A stretch of DNA of 64,000 nt from Pseudovirgaria hyperparasitica (Eukaryota; Ascomycota; Dothideomycetes; Acrospermales; Acrospermaceae), in assembly GCF_010093815.1 (NCBI RefSeq), contig NW_022985564.1, positions 726,590 to 790,589 on the forward strand, in the 5' to 3' direction. Below, one piece after another: positions 12,125 through 24,420 of this stretch. Made by a program: the position numbers and the translations under genes. Under the pieces are notes generated by a model, which was not told the origin of the DNA, ran no database searches, and was given only the letters and a program-made list of their open reading frames with translations. Positions within the stretch are counted from its first letter, which is position 1; each line of letters starts with the position of its first letter.

Positions 12125-12371
12125 CCTGAACAGTTGATGAGCGAAGAGTGGGCCAATCTCGCAGTTTACTGATAATGATAATCCATGGTGGTGCGCCACC
12201 CGAAGTCGCGGCACCAGCCACAGATGAAGCCGGAGCGGCAGCGGGGCTCCTTAAAATGATGCAGAAGATCACGACTCGGTGTTTTGGTTTCTGAATCCTG
12301 GTGAGACATTTCTTATAATTCGTCGCGTCTACAGCAATTGCTCTTATCATGAGCAATCTGCAACAACGACA

Positions 12372-14354
12372 ATGGTCGAGAACAATGGGAATGAGCGTAC
12401 GCCACTGCTTGGTCGCAAGACTTCAAGGAGTAGTCATGGCCAAGAGGAGGCTTTAAAACCCGTTGCGGGGCCGGAGTCCGACGCAGATCTCGTGAATGAG
12501 AGTGCCATTGAGCGACAAAGAAGCTATTCATCTAGTCACTGGCTCGCACCTCAGGTATCTGGCGATCATGCTACCTACGGTGATTCCGAAGTTGTGGTCG
12601 AGGACGAGGAGGGAGATGGAGAGTTTATGGGAGGAGTGTCGAGGACGAGGTTCTGGATCATTTTTGGAGGAATGAATCTTACTTTATTTGTGAGTCGAAA
12701 ATCGAATAGTCATGCAGGCACACAGCTGAACATATGCCTAGGTAGCATGTTTTGATGCAACATTGATGGCCTCGAGTCACCCGGTCATCACATCTTACTT
12801 CAACGCATCAAACTCAGCATCATGGCTTACGACAGCCTTCTTGCTGACTTCAACAGCATTCCAGCCGTTGTTTGGGAGGGTCTCTGACACGTTCGGTCGT
12901 CGGCCCTTGTATGTGTTTACGCTCTCCTTGTTCATAGCCACCACGACATGGTGTGCTCTAGCTCAAAGCATTGGCAGCTTCATCGCAGCACGCGCATGCT
13001 GTGGTCTCGGTGCAGGAGGAGCAATGGCCATGACCGCAATCATGACAAATGATCTCGTCCGTATCGAAGTCCGCGGCACATATCAGGCCTATATCAACCT
13101 CTTCTTTGGCCTCGGCCAAGCAACAGGAGCTGCATTTGGTGGCTACCTGGCAGAAACTCTGGGTTGGCGATGGACATTTGGCGTCCAGGTACCACCCGTG
13201 ATTCTCGTGCTCGGCCTCGCTCTCTTCTTTACGCCCAAAGACCTAGGTCCTCAACTGGCTAAGAACTCCGATAAGAACGCTTGGGAAATCATCAAATCGT
13301 TCGACCTCGCGGGCTCCTTCCTCCTGAGCTCGACAGTCGCATTCCTCATCCTCGGCCTCAATCTGGGCGGCAATATCTTTCCATGGTCACATCCCCTGGT
13401 CATCACCTCACTCATCGTCTCCGTCATCGCCAGCGGTATTCTCGTCTGGGCCGAGTCACGCCATCCACGTCCAGTCATGCCGCTTGCCATGGTCTTCACC
13501 AGTCCCCGCGGCAATCTTGTCTTTGGTAACTTCTTCGCGCAGATTGGATTCCAGACCATCATCTTCAACGCGCCGATCTTCTTCCAGGCCGTCAAATTTG
13601 ACTCCCCTTCGCAGTCGGGCTTTCGCCTCGCCTTGCCGAGCTTGTGCACGATGGTTTGTGGCATCTCGAGTGGCTTGTACATGACACGGTACGGCCGCAT
13701 GAAGGGGCTTCTAGTCTCTGGTGCAATCTTCACTCTCCTAGGAGGTGTACTAGCGACCGTCTTGTGGGAGAATGTTCCGATGTGGTTTGCGACTGCCGCA
13801 ATGGCCCCTGGTGGGATAGGCGTTGGTTTGAGTTTCCCGGCCTCAACGATTGCGGTGCTGTCGGTGAGCGCGAAGGAAGATCAGGCGGTGATGAGCAGTA
13901 CTTTGACGCTGTGGAGGAGCTTGGGTATTGTCATGGGTGTGGCACTCAGTAGTTTGATATTGCAGAGTGCCCTGAGTGCGTATCTCGAGAAGCTGGTTAC
14001 CGGGCCGCACAAGGCAGAGGTAAGTTTGCAGTTTGTCCATTATGAGACCAAATGACCTAACTTTGCATTCAGATCATACGGCAGGTCCGGAGCTCCGTTC
14101 GCTCAATCTCGGACCTCGACCTCAAACACCAGGCTCAAGGCAAGCTGCCCCTGACCTTTGTCTCTACCATGCAACTGACTTGCACAGTGATATCCGCCTA
14201 TCGGCAAAGTCTAACCCTGACGTTTGCTCTCTCCATCGTTGCATACCTCATTGTCTTTGACTTGACTGTTCCAGTCAAGCTGCCTCGCCTCGGCAAACAT
14301 AAAGAAGAAGAAGACCGGCCGAAGTCTCCATCCGAATCCACTCCAATTTCTTAA
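12372..14354 (+). CDS. MFS transporter, vacuolar basic amino acid/multidrug type (DHA2-like)
   Basis: Three exons: 12372-12689, 12742-14019, 14073-14354; introns 52 and 53 nt; 625 aa. A roughly 100-residue hydrophilic acidic N-terminus with ERTPLLGR (a possible dileucine vacuolar sorting signal) precedes the first membrane segment, which is cut by intron 1. Membrane signatures: FGRVSDTFGRRPLY (MFS motif A), then the TM4-TM5 block with GLGAGGAMAMT and AYINLFFGLGQATGAAFGGYL, and GWRWTFGVQVP. About 14 hydrophobic segments fit the DHA2 group that includes yeast Vba1-3 and S. pombe Fnx1, vacuolar basic amino acid transporters. The C-terminus KHKEEEDRPKSPSES is hydrophilic. The transported substrate cannot be read from the sequence. 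Confidence 0.88.
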
Positions 14355-14494
14355 GTCAATGGGAGTCGAAGTTGGATTAAGCACTGTAATGGCACTATAG
14401 AAGTATAGAAGCCCTAAGACCGATGACATGACAGGTTCCGAATCTACATCTAATGTATATCTATGTTCAAACGCAACATCCTCACTTGGAGATT

Positions 14495-15846
14495 CTAAGT
14501 CTTAAGCCTGGCAATAATCTCCTCCCTCCTGACCCCTTTCTTTGTGCCAACCGCCACAATCACGTCCCTTCCATCCTCCCTCACCCACTTCAACGGTCCT
14601 TCCGGCAATTCCTTCCGCTCCCCCACCCATTCCAACCGTCTCTCCACCTCCTTATCCAGACTCATCCCCATCCCATGCTCCCACTCCCACGTCCCCCCAT
14701 ACCGCACCGGCAAATCCCCCTCCCAGATCCGCTCTCTCAGAATCCCCATCTCCTCTTTCCCAAGAAACCGCAATTTACTCGCAGTCACAGGATCAAACCA
14801 CCCCTCAATCCACTTCCACACGCGCGGGAAGAACCCGGGCGCATTCACAATGAACACCTCGTCCAGCATCTCCGGGTAGTGAGCAGCGAGCAGCGACGTG
14901 ATGTGCGGGATATACGCCTTGAGCGTCCAGGCCTGCGTCAGCCCAAAGGAGGATAGGTCGCCGATGTACAGACACGATGAGATCGGTAGGTCGGCGTGCG
15001 GCCGGGTTTGCACTGCAGAGCACAGCGGCAGCGCGAGCCGGGTCAGGGAGTCGTGTACGGCGAGCGCGCGGACGGTTTCGGGGGGCACCTTTGCGTCAAC
15101 GTCGTTGTTCTCGTTTTTGGTCGATGAGAGTGAGAGAGGCGGTTTCAGCGGTGCGCGGTATGTGGCCATGCGGGCGCTGGTCAGGTAACTGCAGTCCCAG
15201 ATACACAGCGGCAGGCCTTCCTTCGAGCGGCGACCGGACCAGTAGGGATACTGCGTATCTCATATGAGCTTGGCGAATGTAGAAACAGCACATCTCATCC
15301 AATGCCTTGAAGTTTGAAATGCGCAGAACAGACAGGCCAAAACACACACGAAAAGACATACCAGCTGCCTCGTCTCCTCAAACTCATCAATGTCGATGTT
15401 GTCATACATATCCTCCATGCCAACCGCCCTTCTCACCGCCACAGCGTCCTTGAACTGCGTGTACGCACCCTCAACATCGAGTTTGCGCGCGCGCAGGAAG
15501 CGGCTGTTTTGTTGTGCGATGCCCATGTCAACACTGTACTTCTCCACATAACTACATTCATACATGCATACACACAACACAGTCACAGCTTTACAAACGA
15601 GACAGGCCTTGTTACTTACAGCAGCGTTACATCGTCATATATCCCCGCCCTGCTCTCCTTCTGGCCCAGCGTCTCCGGGCGATCTAGCAGTCCAGCTTCA
15701 CTGCATCGGTCTTTCAGTATCGCGAACTTCTCGGCTTCGTCGTTTGAACTAAAGGTCAGGTATTCATTGTAGTCTGGCAGGCGAGCTGGTGGTGTGGTGG
15801 TGGTGGTAGTAGTAGTGTTGGTGGTGGTGCTGTTGACCGCTGACAT
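14495..15846 (-). CDS. SEC14-like CRAL-TRIO lipid transfer protein
   Basis: Three exons: 15846-15620, 15503-15362, 15250-14495; introns 116 and 111 nt; 374 aa. Exon joining creates the CRAL-TRIO N-terminal hallmark TLLRFLRARKLDVEGAY, then YPYWSGRRSKEGLPLCIWD, and the lipid-binding domain with LYIGDLSSFGLTQAWTLKAYIPHI and YPEMLDEVFIVNAPGFFPRVWKWIEGWFDP, ending with KLRFLGKEEM. A short Thr-rich run follows the N-terminus. Family members exchange phosphatidylinositol and phosphatidylcholine between membranes, mainly at Golgi and plasma membrane. A downstream acceptor at 15504 is preferred over one at about 15551 because it alone gives the LLRFLRARK motif. Which Sec14 paralogue this is cannot be decided here. 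Confidence 0.88.
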
Positions 15847-16530
15847 GATGTCCTGGTCGCTATCATCACAGGCGTGAGATAGATAAGCCTGGAGAAGAAG
15901 TGGAGGGTAGGTAAGTGTAGGGTTGATTGCACATGATCAGGCAGCATGGATGCTTGCAAAGAAAAGAAAAAGCAATACATGGTATTGGAGGGCCCCGAAG
16001 CAGTCAGAACTAAGCTCAAATGAATGCGACTTTGGCGGATCGACTGCCTGATCAGGCAGTGAGTGGGCTGAGAACATGCGATATAAACAAGGTATGTGTC
16101 GCGTGACTAGAGTGGGATATCGCTGTAATGCTCATGCGTCCAACGTCGATCAGGTCCTGTTCATCGCCGATATCCATGCTTAATCATATGGAGGCTTTGC
16201 GAGCAGAAATGAAGGGGGCCGTTGTAAATACTGACCCAGAGGCTGTTCTGCTGCTCCATAGACGCTCATGGATTAGCTTTACGCGAATGCTGTATTAGTA
16301 CACCTTGCAGTTTACGAAGTGAGCATCATTTATGAAGTCTGTTTCGGTCGATGCAGCATCAAGGGCACCAAACACACCCCTACATTTCAATAGTAGCTGC
16401 GTATGACAACCGTTTCCTTAAAATCACTGTACAACAAGCCTTGTCCCATATATCCGATCAATGCTCTTCTTCAGCCGCTTAAATATGCACATGCTCGCTC
16501 GCTCTTCCGTATGTACCAATTGATACGACT
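15847..16530. promoter_or_regulatory. Upstream region of the SEC14-like gene, with 18-bp palindrome
   Basis: The region contains no ORF. A perfect 18-bp palindrome ACTGCCTGATCAGGCAGT lies at 16043-16060, about 200 bp upstream of the SEC14-like start. An 11-nt part, TGATCAGGCAG, recurs at 15934-15944. The arrangement looks like a binding site for a dimeric regulator. The far end should include the 3' UTR of GEA1. Confidence 0.5.
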
Positions 16531-19500
16531 CTATGCCTTTTCTGCATCCTGCTTCTCATCACCCTGAACTGCATCCTCCTTCTGCTCCTCACTCGGCTGC
16601 GATGGGGGCTGTGCTATTGGCTCCTTGGCCTTCTTCGCCTCTTCAGGGAATAGCTCTTCGAAAAAGTGTGGTAGGAATCTATCAAGACGTTTCCAAGTCT
16701 CACTCCACAGCTCTGCCTGGTCAGGGTTCTGATCAGGAGGAGCGAGAAATCCGCCATTTGACATGACAAGCAATATATTCTTGAGATTTTCCGAGACAGC
16801 TTCCTCCTGTTTGGCGTTAGTTATGATTGATCCCTAGTGGTTAGGTTGGTCACTTACGAGGTTATCACCTTGTCCAGAATTTGTCAGTCGGTCCATAATC
16901 GCAATGATTTTGAGCCAAAGATCCAGCATACCGTCCCATTCTGAGAGCGCCACCAGATAATGTAGGTAGATCTTGCAAAGTAGTGTAGATGCCCTAACCC
17001 GCGTTTCGCTCATACCCACCGGGTCGGACTGATATACCTCAGGTTTCAGAAGTTGCGTGATGAGAGGAAAGAGAACTTGTCCAAATATCTTCGTCCACTC
17101 AGTATGGTCAGGGGATACAATACCGTTGTTGAGAAGGGTACGTTGCAATGTGGAGAAAGCCTGAGCGCGAATCTCGCGGCATGGATTCAGGCACTGTGTT
17201 GTAAGAGCGCGGAATATTGGTGACCAGTATGCGTTCCAGGCTTCGTTTGGCTCGAGTTGAGACTTCTCGATCAACTGCGGCACGCGGCTTGTCAGCTGGT
17301 AGACAATCACCATGGCTTTTACGCCGCGCTGTACGACTGCATCAGGCCTAGCGAAGTTTAGTAATGGTTACTCGTGGAAGGTAACGAAACGTACTCTTGC
17401 TTCTTGGATAGAGCTTGCGCTTGTTGCCCGGTTTTCGTCCTCCGCCCTTGCGTTCTTTGCTCATATATGGCACCAACACTTGCTGCCGTCGCAAATTCGT
17501 TCAACAGGACAACAGTTGCCTCGTAGTTGTCAGCACTGATACCTGTCTGTACAGACCCAGCGAGGTCCTCGACGACTTTGAAAACGCCAGGGGCCGCTTC
17601 CGGTATTGTGCGAAGGGAATGCAGTATTGACCAGAAGTCAGGCGATCCGGCCATCTCGTTGCGCAAACCTTGTGGTCCACTGATACAAGCTAAAAGCCCC
17701 TTGAGTAGAGGCTCTGCGCATTGCTTGAGCAAGTCGCCATCAAAGCTCGATAGTGCGTGGAGGACAATTGGTGTCTTAATGAAGTCGTGGTCCTGTCGCG
17801 AGGTTAATAAAGATATTGCCAGACTTATGAGTGGCTTACATTGCTCGCGCGCAAAAGCTGCAAGAGATAGTAGACAACTCGCGAGGTAACCACAGGATGT
17901 ACGTTGCCAGAATCGTGAATGACCGTTTCTAAAGCAGTTGCGACATCCTTGCCAAAAGCCTCTACTGTTTTCTCGTCGCGAAGAGCCAACAAGGTAGCGA
18001 GTTCCAAAACGAACACAAAAGATGGGTCGTACGCAGCCTTTGATATACTTCGCCTCGATCCATTTGCTTTATTAGGGCTAGTCGGTGGAACATCCGGCTT
18101 GACCATTATCACGCGAGGCGATGACTCTTCCGGAATATGCGAAAGCAGCGTGACAAAAAGGGAATTCAGAGCATCCATAGACGCATCTCTGTAATGAGCG
18201 TTAGAAAGTTTCACAATCAGAGGTGGTGGTAACTCACAGAATATTAGTAGTGATGACATCCAGCGAACAAGTTTGTATCGTGTCTATCGTGCACAATGTG
18301 TATTCTATTTCTTGATCTGAAGGCTCCGGTGGCTCGTCATTCGCGAAACTCGACACGTAAGACGTGAAAGCAGAGAACAGCCCAGTCTCAGCTGCTCGGT
18401 CGCCTTTATCGATAATCTGGGCTGGACTTTGCAAAGGTATGGCTGGTAGCTCAAGTGATTCGCGAGCACTCGAGAAAGATGAAGGTATCAGAGAGTTGAC
18501 AAAAAGATTGAGGAGTATTTTCAGAACCTGTAGAAGTTAGACGCCTGCTCATAGATGTATTTCTCAAGTACCTACCGAGTTCCAGCCGTCACGTATGCTG
18601 TTTTCGTTGTTCTTGATGACACCAAACAGAACGATTGTCGCGAGTTGAGCTCGATCGTCGCGTCCAAATCTAACGGCAGTCTCAGAGACCATGACGCTTC
18701 TTTGCTCGTGTTGGACTTCCGTGTTCAGGGAGGTGCTTGGCGTCCTCTCTGGAGCCAAGGTACTGATATGCGCCAAACAGTCGATAATTCGATCTAGGGC
18801 ATCGGTCAAGCCGTACTTTGCAGCAATTTGTGCACACTGGTCGAAACCGACAACTACTCTAGCGAAGACCGCATCGTCGGTAGCTGACATGAACACGTAT
18901 GACAATGTCGCCACGATAGGCCTCCACGTAGCGGCAAACATGTCAGCATCGAAAATATTGGTGTCACACACAACTAAGTCTGGTGTAGACTCTACTTTGA
19001 CTAAAAGCTCTTTCCAAGCATGGTCATAAGAGTTCTTGTTGTCGTGCTCTTCGGGTAGCACTATCTCATGTGTCCGGATAGAATCATATATTTCTTGCAG
19101 GAAATCACGGGAGAAATCCTTGCTGTCATTACAGCCTTTGAGATTTCGCGCAAAGTCCTCAATCGCCATGCGTTTCTGTCCTTTAAAGTTGGGGTTGTGC
19201 TGATCGGTGTTCAGCATGATTATTGCATATGTCAGAATATATGCCGCAGTAGCGTCCTCAATATGTTCCGGCTTCGCCTTTTCCATATACAGTTCTGTAA
19301 AAACCTCCACAATTCGCTCGATGAGAGCCGACTCTCCTGGTAAACGAAAGGAGCCAAGGAGCAACCGGATGGCTTCATCAATGCGCAATCCAGCAAAATC
19401 GAAAAGATCCATGAATTCCTTCAAGATCTCCCCATTCTCCTTCTTTGAAAGAAACTCGCCAAGGATCTTTTTGTCTATCCTCGATGTTCCTTGGACGAAC

Positions 19501-21574
19501 TTTGCGATGTTTCGCGGGTCGTCCGGATTTTCAATGATACCTTGCGATGCTAGATACGAAATTCCTGATTTAGGCTTCTCATTAAACTTTGTAGCTCCTC
19601 GTATGATGGTCTTTTTCCGAGCTCTCTGCTGTCGTAGTATACCTGGGTCCGGTAGTCCTTCTCTCACCGGCTCGTCGTCCAATCGGTCTTTGACGAATTG
19701 TACATAGGCCAGAAGTGAATCCAGGCAGAGTGGCGGAACATTTGTTGTGCTCCACGTCGCGGAGTCCGGGAATGCGTTACGAGACAGGAGTCCGACCATG
19801 TCCATACAGAGATCACTTCTATCGATCTCGCAATCATAATTGACGAACAGTTCGACCATAAACGATGGCGTTCTTACCAGTGCGCCAACATTTTCTACCA
19901 TGGCTTCTCTAGCATCAGGTTTGCGCGATCCACCTTCGAGACCGAGTCTCTGACGATCCTTAATAGGCACTGGGGTTGATCTCCCACTACTTGGAGGATC
20001 TGATCGAGGCTGTGACTGTTTTACTAGACTTGGTGCCTGCGGCACTCCCTCGTAAAGCCACGGCTCGATACCAGGTTCCAGAGGGATATCGACCCGTGGA
20101 AAGAGGCACGCCACAACATAAGAGAGAAACAATTCTTGCTGTAGTCGCAGAACCCCTCTGCATGTCGCTAGAAGCGTACCACAGACTCTGAGAGCTTCGT
20201 TGAGAATAGCCATGTTCTCCGATCGTACCAATTGAAACAAATATCGGCATAAAGTATCCTTTGCAAGGGTCGCCAAACTTGGATGATTCGCAATCGATGG
20301 ACCAGCAACTTCGAAAGCGACATCTACGATGCGTAAAGCCATAATGCGCATTGTGTCTGTATGCTGCTTATCATGGGGATCTAGTAGGTCGACCAGGACC
20401 CTGAGCAACTCCCTGATCGATGGAAGAGAGTAGGGTTTGATAGGTGATGTATCCTCTCCACTCAGTTTGTTATTCGTAGATGGGAGGTCAATGGTACTGC
20501 TGCCGTTCTGTAGCGTTAGGTCGGAAGCACCATCTGGTTTTTCCAGGCTTGCAGATGAACGGGTTTCTATGCCTTCACTTCTTTCGGCACCAGTTCCCAT
20601 TGCTGCCTCTTTCTTTCCGGGGTCCATCTTGAAAATTTCCATATCGTCCTTGGTATCTTCCTCCAAGGCGCCAGGTTCGTCGCCTGCTTCGACCTCGAGA
20701 TGCTTCAGACGCTCGAATATGACCTGACACATTGATACCATGGAAATCTCCGCGGACCGTCGTAGTAGATCCGAGAGTCTGGGCTGGCAGCACATGCTCA
20801 GACCGGTTTCCATCATGCCGCAAACACTTTCATCTCCCAGTAAATCCCCCCCTGGAGCAGATATTATGCCTTCCATGAGCTTCAATATTCGCAGTAGTAC
20901 GATCTCGTCCGTGGCAGGATCACTGGCCTCGAATCGACAGTTTGTGATCGCTGCAGAGAGAAGCTGCATGGCCTCTGACAGACGCGGGGATTCTCTAGAT
21001 ATAATGTTGTATGACAGGAACTTGGTGATCGCTATTAATGCTAGCGATGTGATAGGCGCTGAGGTCGAGGATGAACGTATGACTTGCAAGAAGGGATGTA
21101 ATAGGGAGGGTGTATCATAGGTCTTGATATCTATAGCCTGTTAAATATATGTCCATGTCGCGTTGCGACCAGAGCGCGCTGAAACAAACCTTTGCATTTC
21201 TTCAGCTCTGCTCTAAGTCTTGAGAATGCTGCCATCAGAGGGTTGTCTTGCAAGCTTTTGCCCTTCTTCCCTCGCAAGCCCCATCTGCTGGACACTGCAT
21301 CATCTTCGTCCAGCATCGCCGCATTTCCAGGCTTCCCAACCTTTCTTGCAGTCGGGGCTGTCTTCGTGCTGCTGCCGCCTAGAATGGCTGACACACTCGA
21401 ATGCGCCCAGCGCCCATGCTTCCGCATGGCACTGGTAACGGTTATACATTCTGTTACGACGAGGGCAACTGGATCGACGGCGACTGTCACGGTAGACACG
21501 CGGGTGAAGTTGGCTGCGAAGTTCGGTAGGGTGGAACTCGATTCAAGAGGTTCCGATTCATTATCGTTGCTCAT
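16531..21574 (-). CDS. GEA1: Golgi Arf guanine-nucleotide exchange factor (GBF1/Gea family, Sec7 domain)
   Basis: Seven exons: 21574-21190, 21130-18576, 18527-18238, 18188-17840, 17792-17395, 17347-16858, 16806-16531; introns 47-59 nt; 1580 aa, typical for the family. The N-terminal DCB region has VVTECITVTSAMRKHGRWAH and SRWGLRGKKGKS; the HUS region follows. The Sec7 domain begins near SGISYLASQGIIENP and includes FAGLRIDEAIRLLLGSFRLPGES with the catalytic Glu finger, then AAYILTYAIIMLNTDQHN. The C-terminal HDS-type helical regions occupy exons 3-7, ending in a Glu/Gln/Lys-rich tail. The protein activates Arf1 at early Golgi membranes for COPI coat recruitment. Tyr, Asp and Met occur at positions that in other Sec7 proteins go with brefeldin A sensitivity (alignment by eye). 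Confidence 0.95.
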
Positions 21575-22534
21575 ACTGCGAAAGAATGGGTTCGGCGTAC
21601 GAGTGCTGGCCGGAGTAGCATGTATTGATATGTTCAGTGGAACTGTATATCAGCCGAAAGAGAGGGAGAGGATTTGATTTGCAACTCTGTCCCCATGCGC
21701 GTTCCGCTTCAAGGATTGTTCAATTGAGTACGCGGTCCCTTGAAGAGCATTTTCAGAAACTTAGAAAGGAAGAAGATTTAGACAGGTGGCTCTTGCCGCT
21801 CGACCTCTCTGAGACTTTGCCTACTATAGGTAGCTAGGTAAGGTTGAAGCAATGTTGCCTTCACGCCTCTTGGCATTTTCCAGGCGAATTGCTGTCAGCC
21901 AATGAGCAGCCTCGACTTATGGATCATCAACAGTATAGCAAGTCGATGTAAACTGGCATACAATTAGCTCATAGGGTGTATAACCTTTAATGAGGAGAGC
22001 ATGTGCGACTGATCGTTTCTCTTAATGCTATCTTTATATTCTTAGTGTGAAACTTATAATGGAGGTCTGTATCAGTCCCAGATTCGTACCACAGGTGAGA
22101 GTACCATCATACATGTAATAATAATACAGCCCGACTCGCAGGCTTGATAACCTGCATGCGGTCCAAGTCTCTACTATATCTACATATGTCCCACCAGCTT
22201 CTACTTGGTCTGGTCAAGGGGTGACTGTGATCCCCGCTGAAACCGTCCTAGCGCGACACCGCCTGACCGAAGCACCGAGATACTTCGTCGCTCGGTACCC
22301 AACAGATCCCATGGTTATAGTGCTCAAAAGCTACATTTATGGCGTGGTATCAACTCCGGACTGATAAGGCTCCCGTGAGTAAAGTGCGCAGATGACTGCA
22401 GTTGGGGACTGGCACATTAGGAGCACTTGCTCTATTAGTAGTATTATATATTCAGACGTGGTCTTTCTCATCTTTTGCGTTCCTAGATGATAATATTTAG
22501 TTTTGACGTACGCTGACAGGCTATATCAATTTAC
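21575..22534. other. Intergenic region upstream of GEA1
   Basis: 960 bp with no supported coding sequence on either strand. It holds the GEA1 promoter at its left end and the 3' UTR of the mannosyltransferase gene at its right end. I see no tRNA, repeat or transposon trace. Confidence 0.5.
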
Positions 22535-24420
22535 TTACTTCGCATTTCCTGATTCTTGGCCGGGTTTCTCATGAGCTTTTTCTTTAGGCTTCTCCTGTGG
22601 CTTCTCCTGTGGCTTCGCCTGTGGCTTCTCTTTGAGTTGTTCTTTGAGCTGCTCCAGTGGTTTCTCTTTGGGTTTCTCTTTGGGTTTCTCTTTGGGTTTC
22701 TCCTGTGCCTCCTCTTTGAGATTCTGCCGTGGCTTCTCCTGGGACTTTTCCTTGGGTTTCTCCTGGGGCTTCTCCTGGGGCTTGTCTTGAGATTTCGATT
22801 TAGCCTTCTCCTGAGTCTCCTCTTGAGGCTTCTCCTTGAGGTTCTCCTGCGGCTTCTTCTTGGGCTTTTCTTCGATCTCCAAAGGTTGATGCTTAGGCAA
22901 GTCGTCTGTGTCGCTTTGCTTCTCACTGGGATTTTTCGCTGAAGCTTGTTTTGACTTCTTGGCATCATTTTCCTTCTCGGTGGTTTGCTTGATACTAGCT
23001 TCGTCGTCCTTCCACTGTTTCTCTGTATTATCGAACTGATCTTTGACTTTCTGCAGTCGCTGCTCTTTGTCTTTTTCTTCTTCTTCCTTCTTCTTTCTTT
23101 CCGCTTCCATCTCTTCCATATGTCTGATATCATCAACGCTGGGCTCGTAGAGATGCCATATGGTGTAATGCGGTAGGCCGACAACAGAATAGTTCATGCG
23201 CTTGGCCATCTGTAGATGCGTTAGTATTTCAGGAGCTAAAAGGGCCGAACGTTCATACTTTGCCAAACCCTTCAGTCTCGGCGTGCTTTTCGAAACTGAA
23301 AGCGGGAAAATGCACGCCAGAGCGGAAAACCTTCGCCTTGGCCAATATACTGACGCCACCAACCCCATCAATCTCCATTTCCATATCCGGGTCACCATAA
23401 GGATCGCGCAGATATGCTAGATGGGGTCTCCACGTCGCATATTCGGCATATCCTTCAACTATGACGGCATCCTCATCAAGGGTGTCCGCAAGCGCGAGCG
23501 CAGTTTCTGACTCTTGCCATGAATTGAGGTCGTAAGGTTGTTCTCCTCCAAGCCAGTCTGGCAGAGGACGCCATACATCTAAAGACGTATCAGTTCCCAG
23601 ATACAAAGATGGTCGCGACAAACTTACTAGGTACTATGACATCTTTGTTATGTCTCATTAAATCCTCCAGTATGGTGAATGGCGCCGTTTCCACGTCTAC
23701 GTCTCTCCAGTACACCCAGCTGTGGGTGGGTCGCAAAGCTGCGCTCAGTAGCCAATTCCTGGCTTGTGCCATGCTTTTTCTCCTCCCAGCCTGCGCGGCA
23801 AATCCGTGGCGACTTTCGACATCTTGGTTCACTTTCTGTCCAAAATCTTTTTCTAGCACAGATATCTCTCCGTACGGCATCTTTGGGTCTTCATCGGCTT
23901 GCAATTCTTCTAAAAGTTGAGATAACAGCTCATTCGTATTGTCCTTTGAGTCTCCAACAAGGAAAGCGAGGTCAATCAGCTTATGCGGATAGGTCAGGTT
24001 GCGAAGGTGGCCAAAGAACATAGGTAGATGCGTGGCAGCATCCCTCAGCGGCGCACACAGAAGTATCCTTTCCTCTCTTTCCCACCCTCTTTCTGTTCCC
24101 TGAACATTATTCAGATCATAGTATCTTACAGTCTCTAGCTGGTAGTCTCCCGACGCTGGGAATAGCCCAAGGGATACTGCAGGGATGACGGCTGCTCTGA
24201 ACGATGACGAGAAGCAGCAGAAGCAGATGAAGAGGAGAGCTGCGAGAAGTCCTAAGCGTCTGAGAAGTTGTCTTCGCCGTAATACTGCCGGAGGTGTTCG
24301 CGGTTGAAATTTGTGAGGTTGTATCGAGAAAGTTGAGTTTCCGCCCAATATTGTAGCCTTCTGCCCGGTCTGATAACCATGCCTTTTTGCTCTTGAAGAG
24401 GCAGCATGCATGGGCAGCAT
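22535..24420 (-). CDS. Mannan polymerase complex subunit, Mnn9/Van1/Anp1 family, with Lys-Glu-Pro repeat tail
   Basis: Three exons: 24420-23628, 23578-23259, 23209-22535; both introns 49 nt; 595 aa. Type II Golgi membrane protein: a basic N-terminus, one membrane segment near residues 50-75 (LGLLAALLFICFCCFSSSF), then a GT62 domain with ERILLCAPLRDAATHLPMFF, YPHKLIDLAFLVGDS, YWRDVDVE (DxD-type), DVIVPNVWRPLPDWLGGEQ across the first splice, and AETEGFGKMAKRM across the second. The family extends the N-glycan mannan backbone in the cis-Golgi. After the normal end near LPHYTIWHLYEPSVDDIRHMEEME come about 190 extra residues: a charged coiled-coil stretch, then imperfect repeats of the type KPQEKPKE. 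Which of the three fungal paralogues it is remains open. The start is the ATG at 24420; a GTG six bases upstream is not used. Confidence 0.9.
22550..22870 (-). repeat. Coding minisatellite for Lys-Glu-Pro-Gln repeats
   Basis: The last exon of the mannosyltransferase gene contains imperfect 6- to 18-nt repeats, read on the plus strand as variants of GGCTTCTCCTGT and GGGTTTCTCTTT. They encode runs such as KEKPKEKPKEKPKEKP and KPQEKPQEKPKEK. Three identical copies of an 12-nt unit occur near 22665-22700. All units keep the reading frame, so copy number can vary without breaking the protein. Confidence 0.85.

Noticed and set aside
12372-14354. Possible secondary-metabolite cluster around the two MFS transporters
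   Set aside because: No polyketide synthase, peptide synthetase, terpene synthase, P450 or cluster regulator is present; the neighbours are housekeeping genes.
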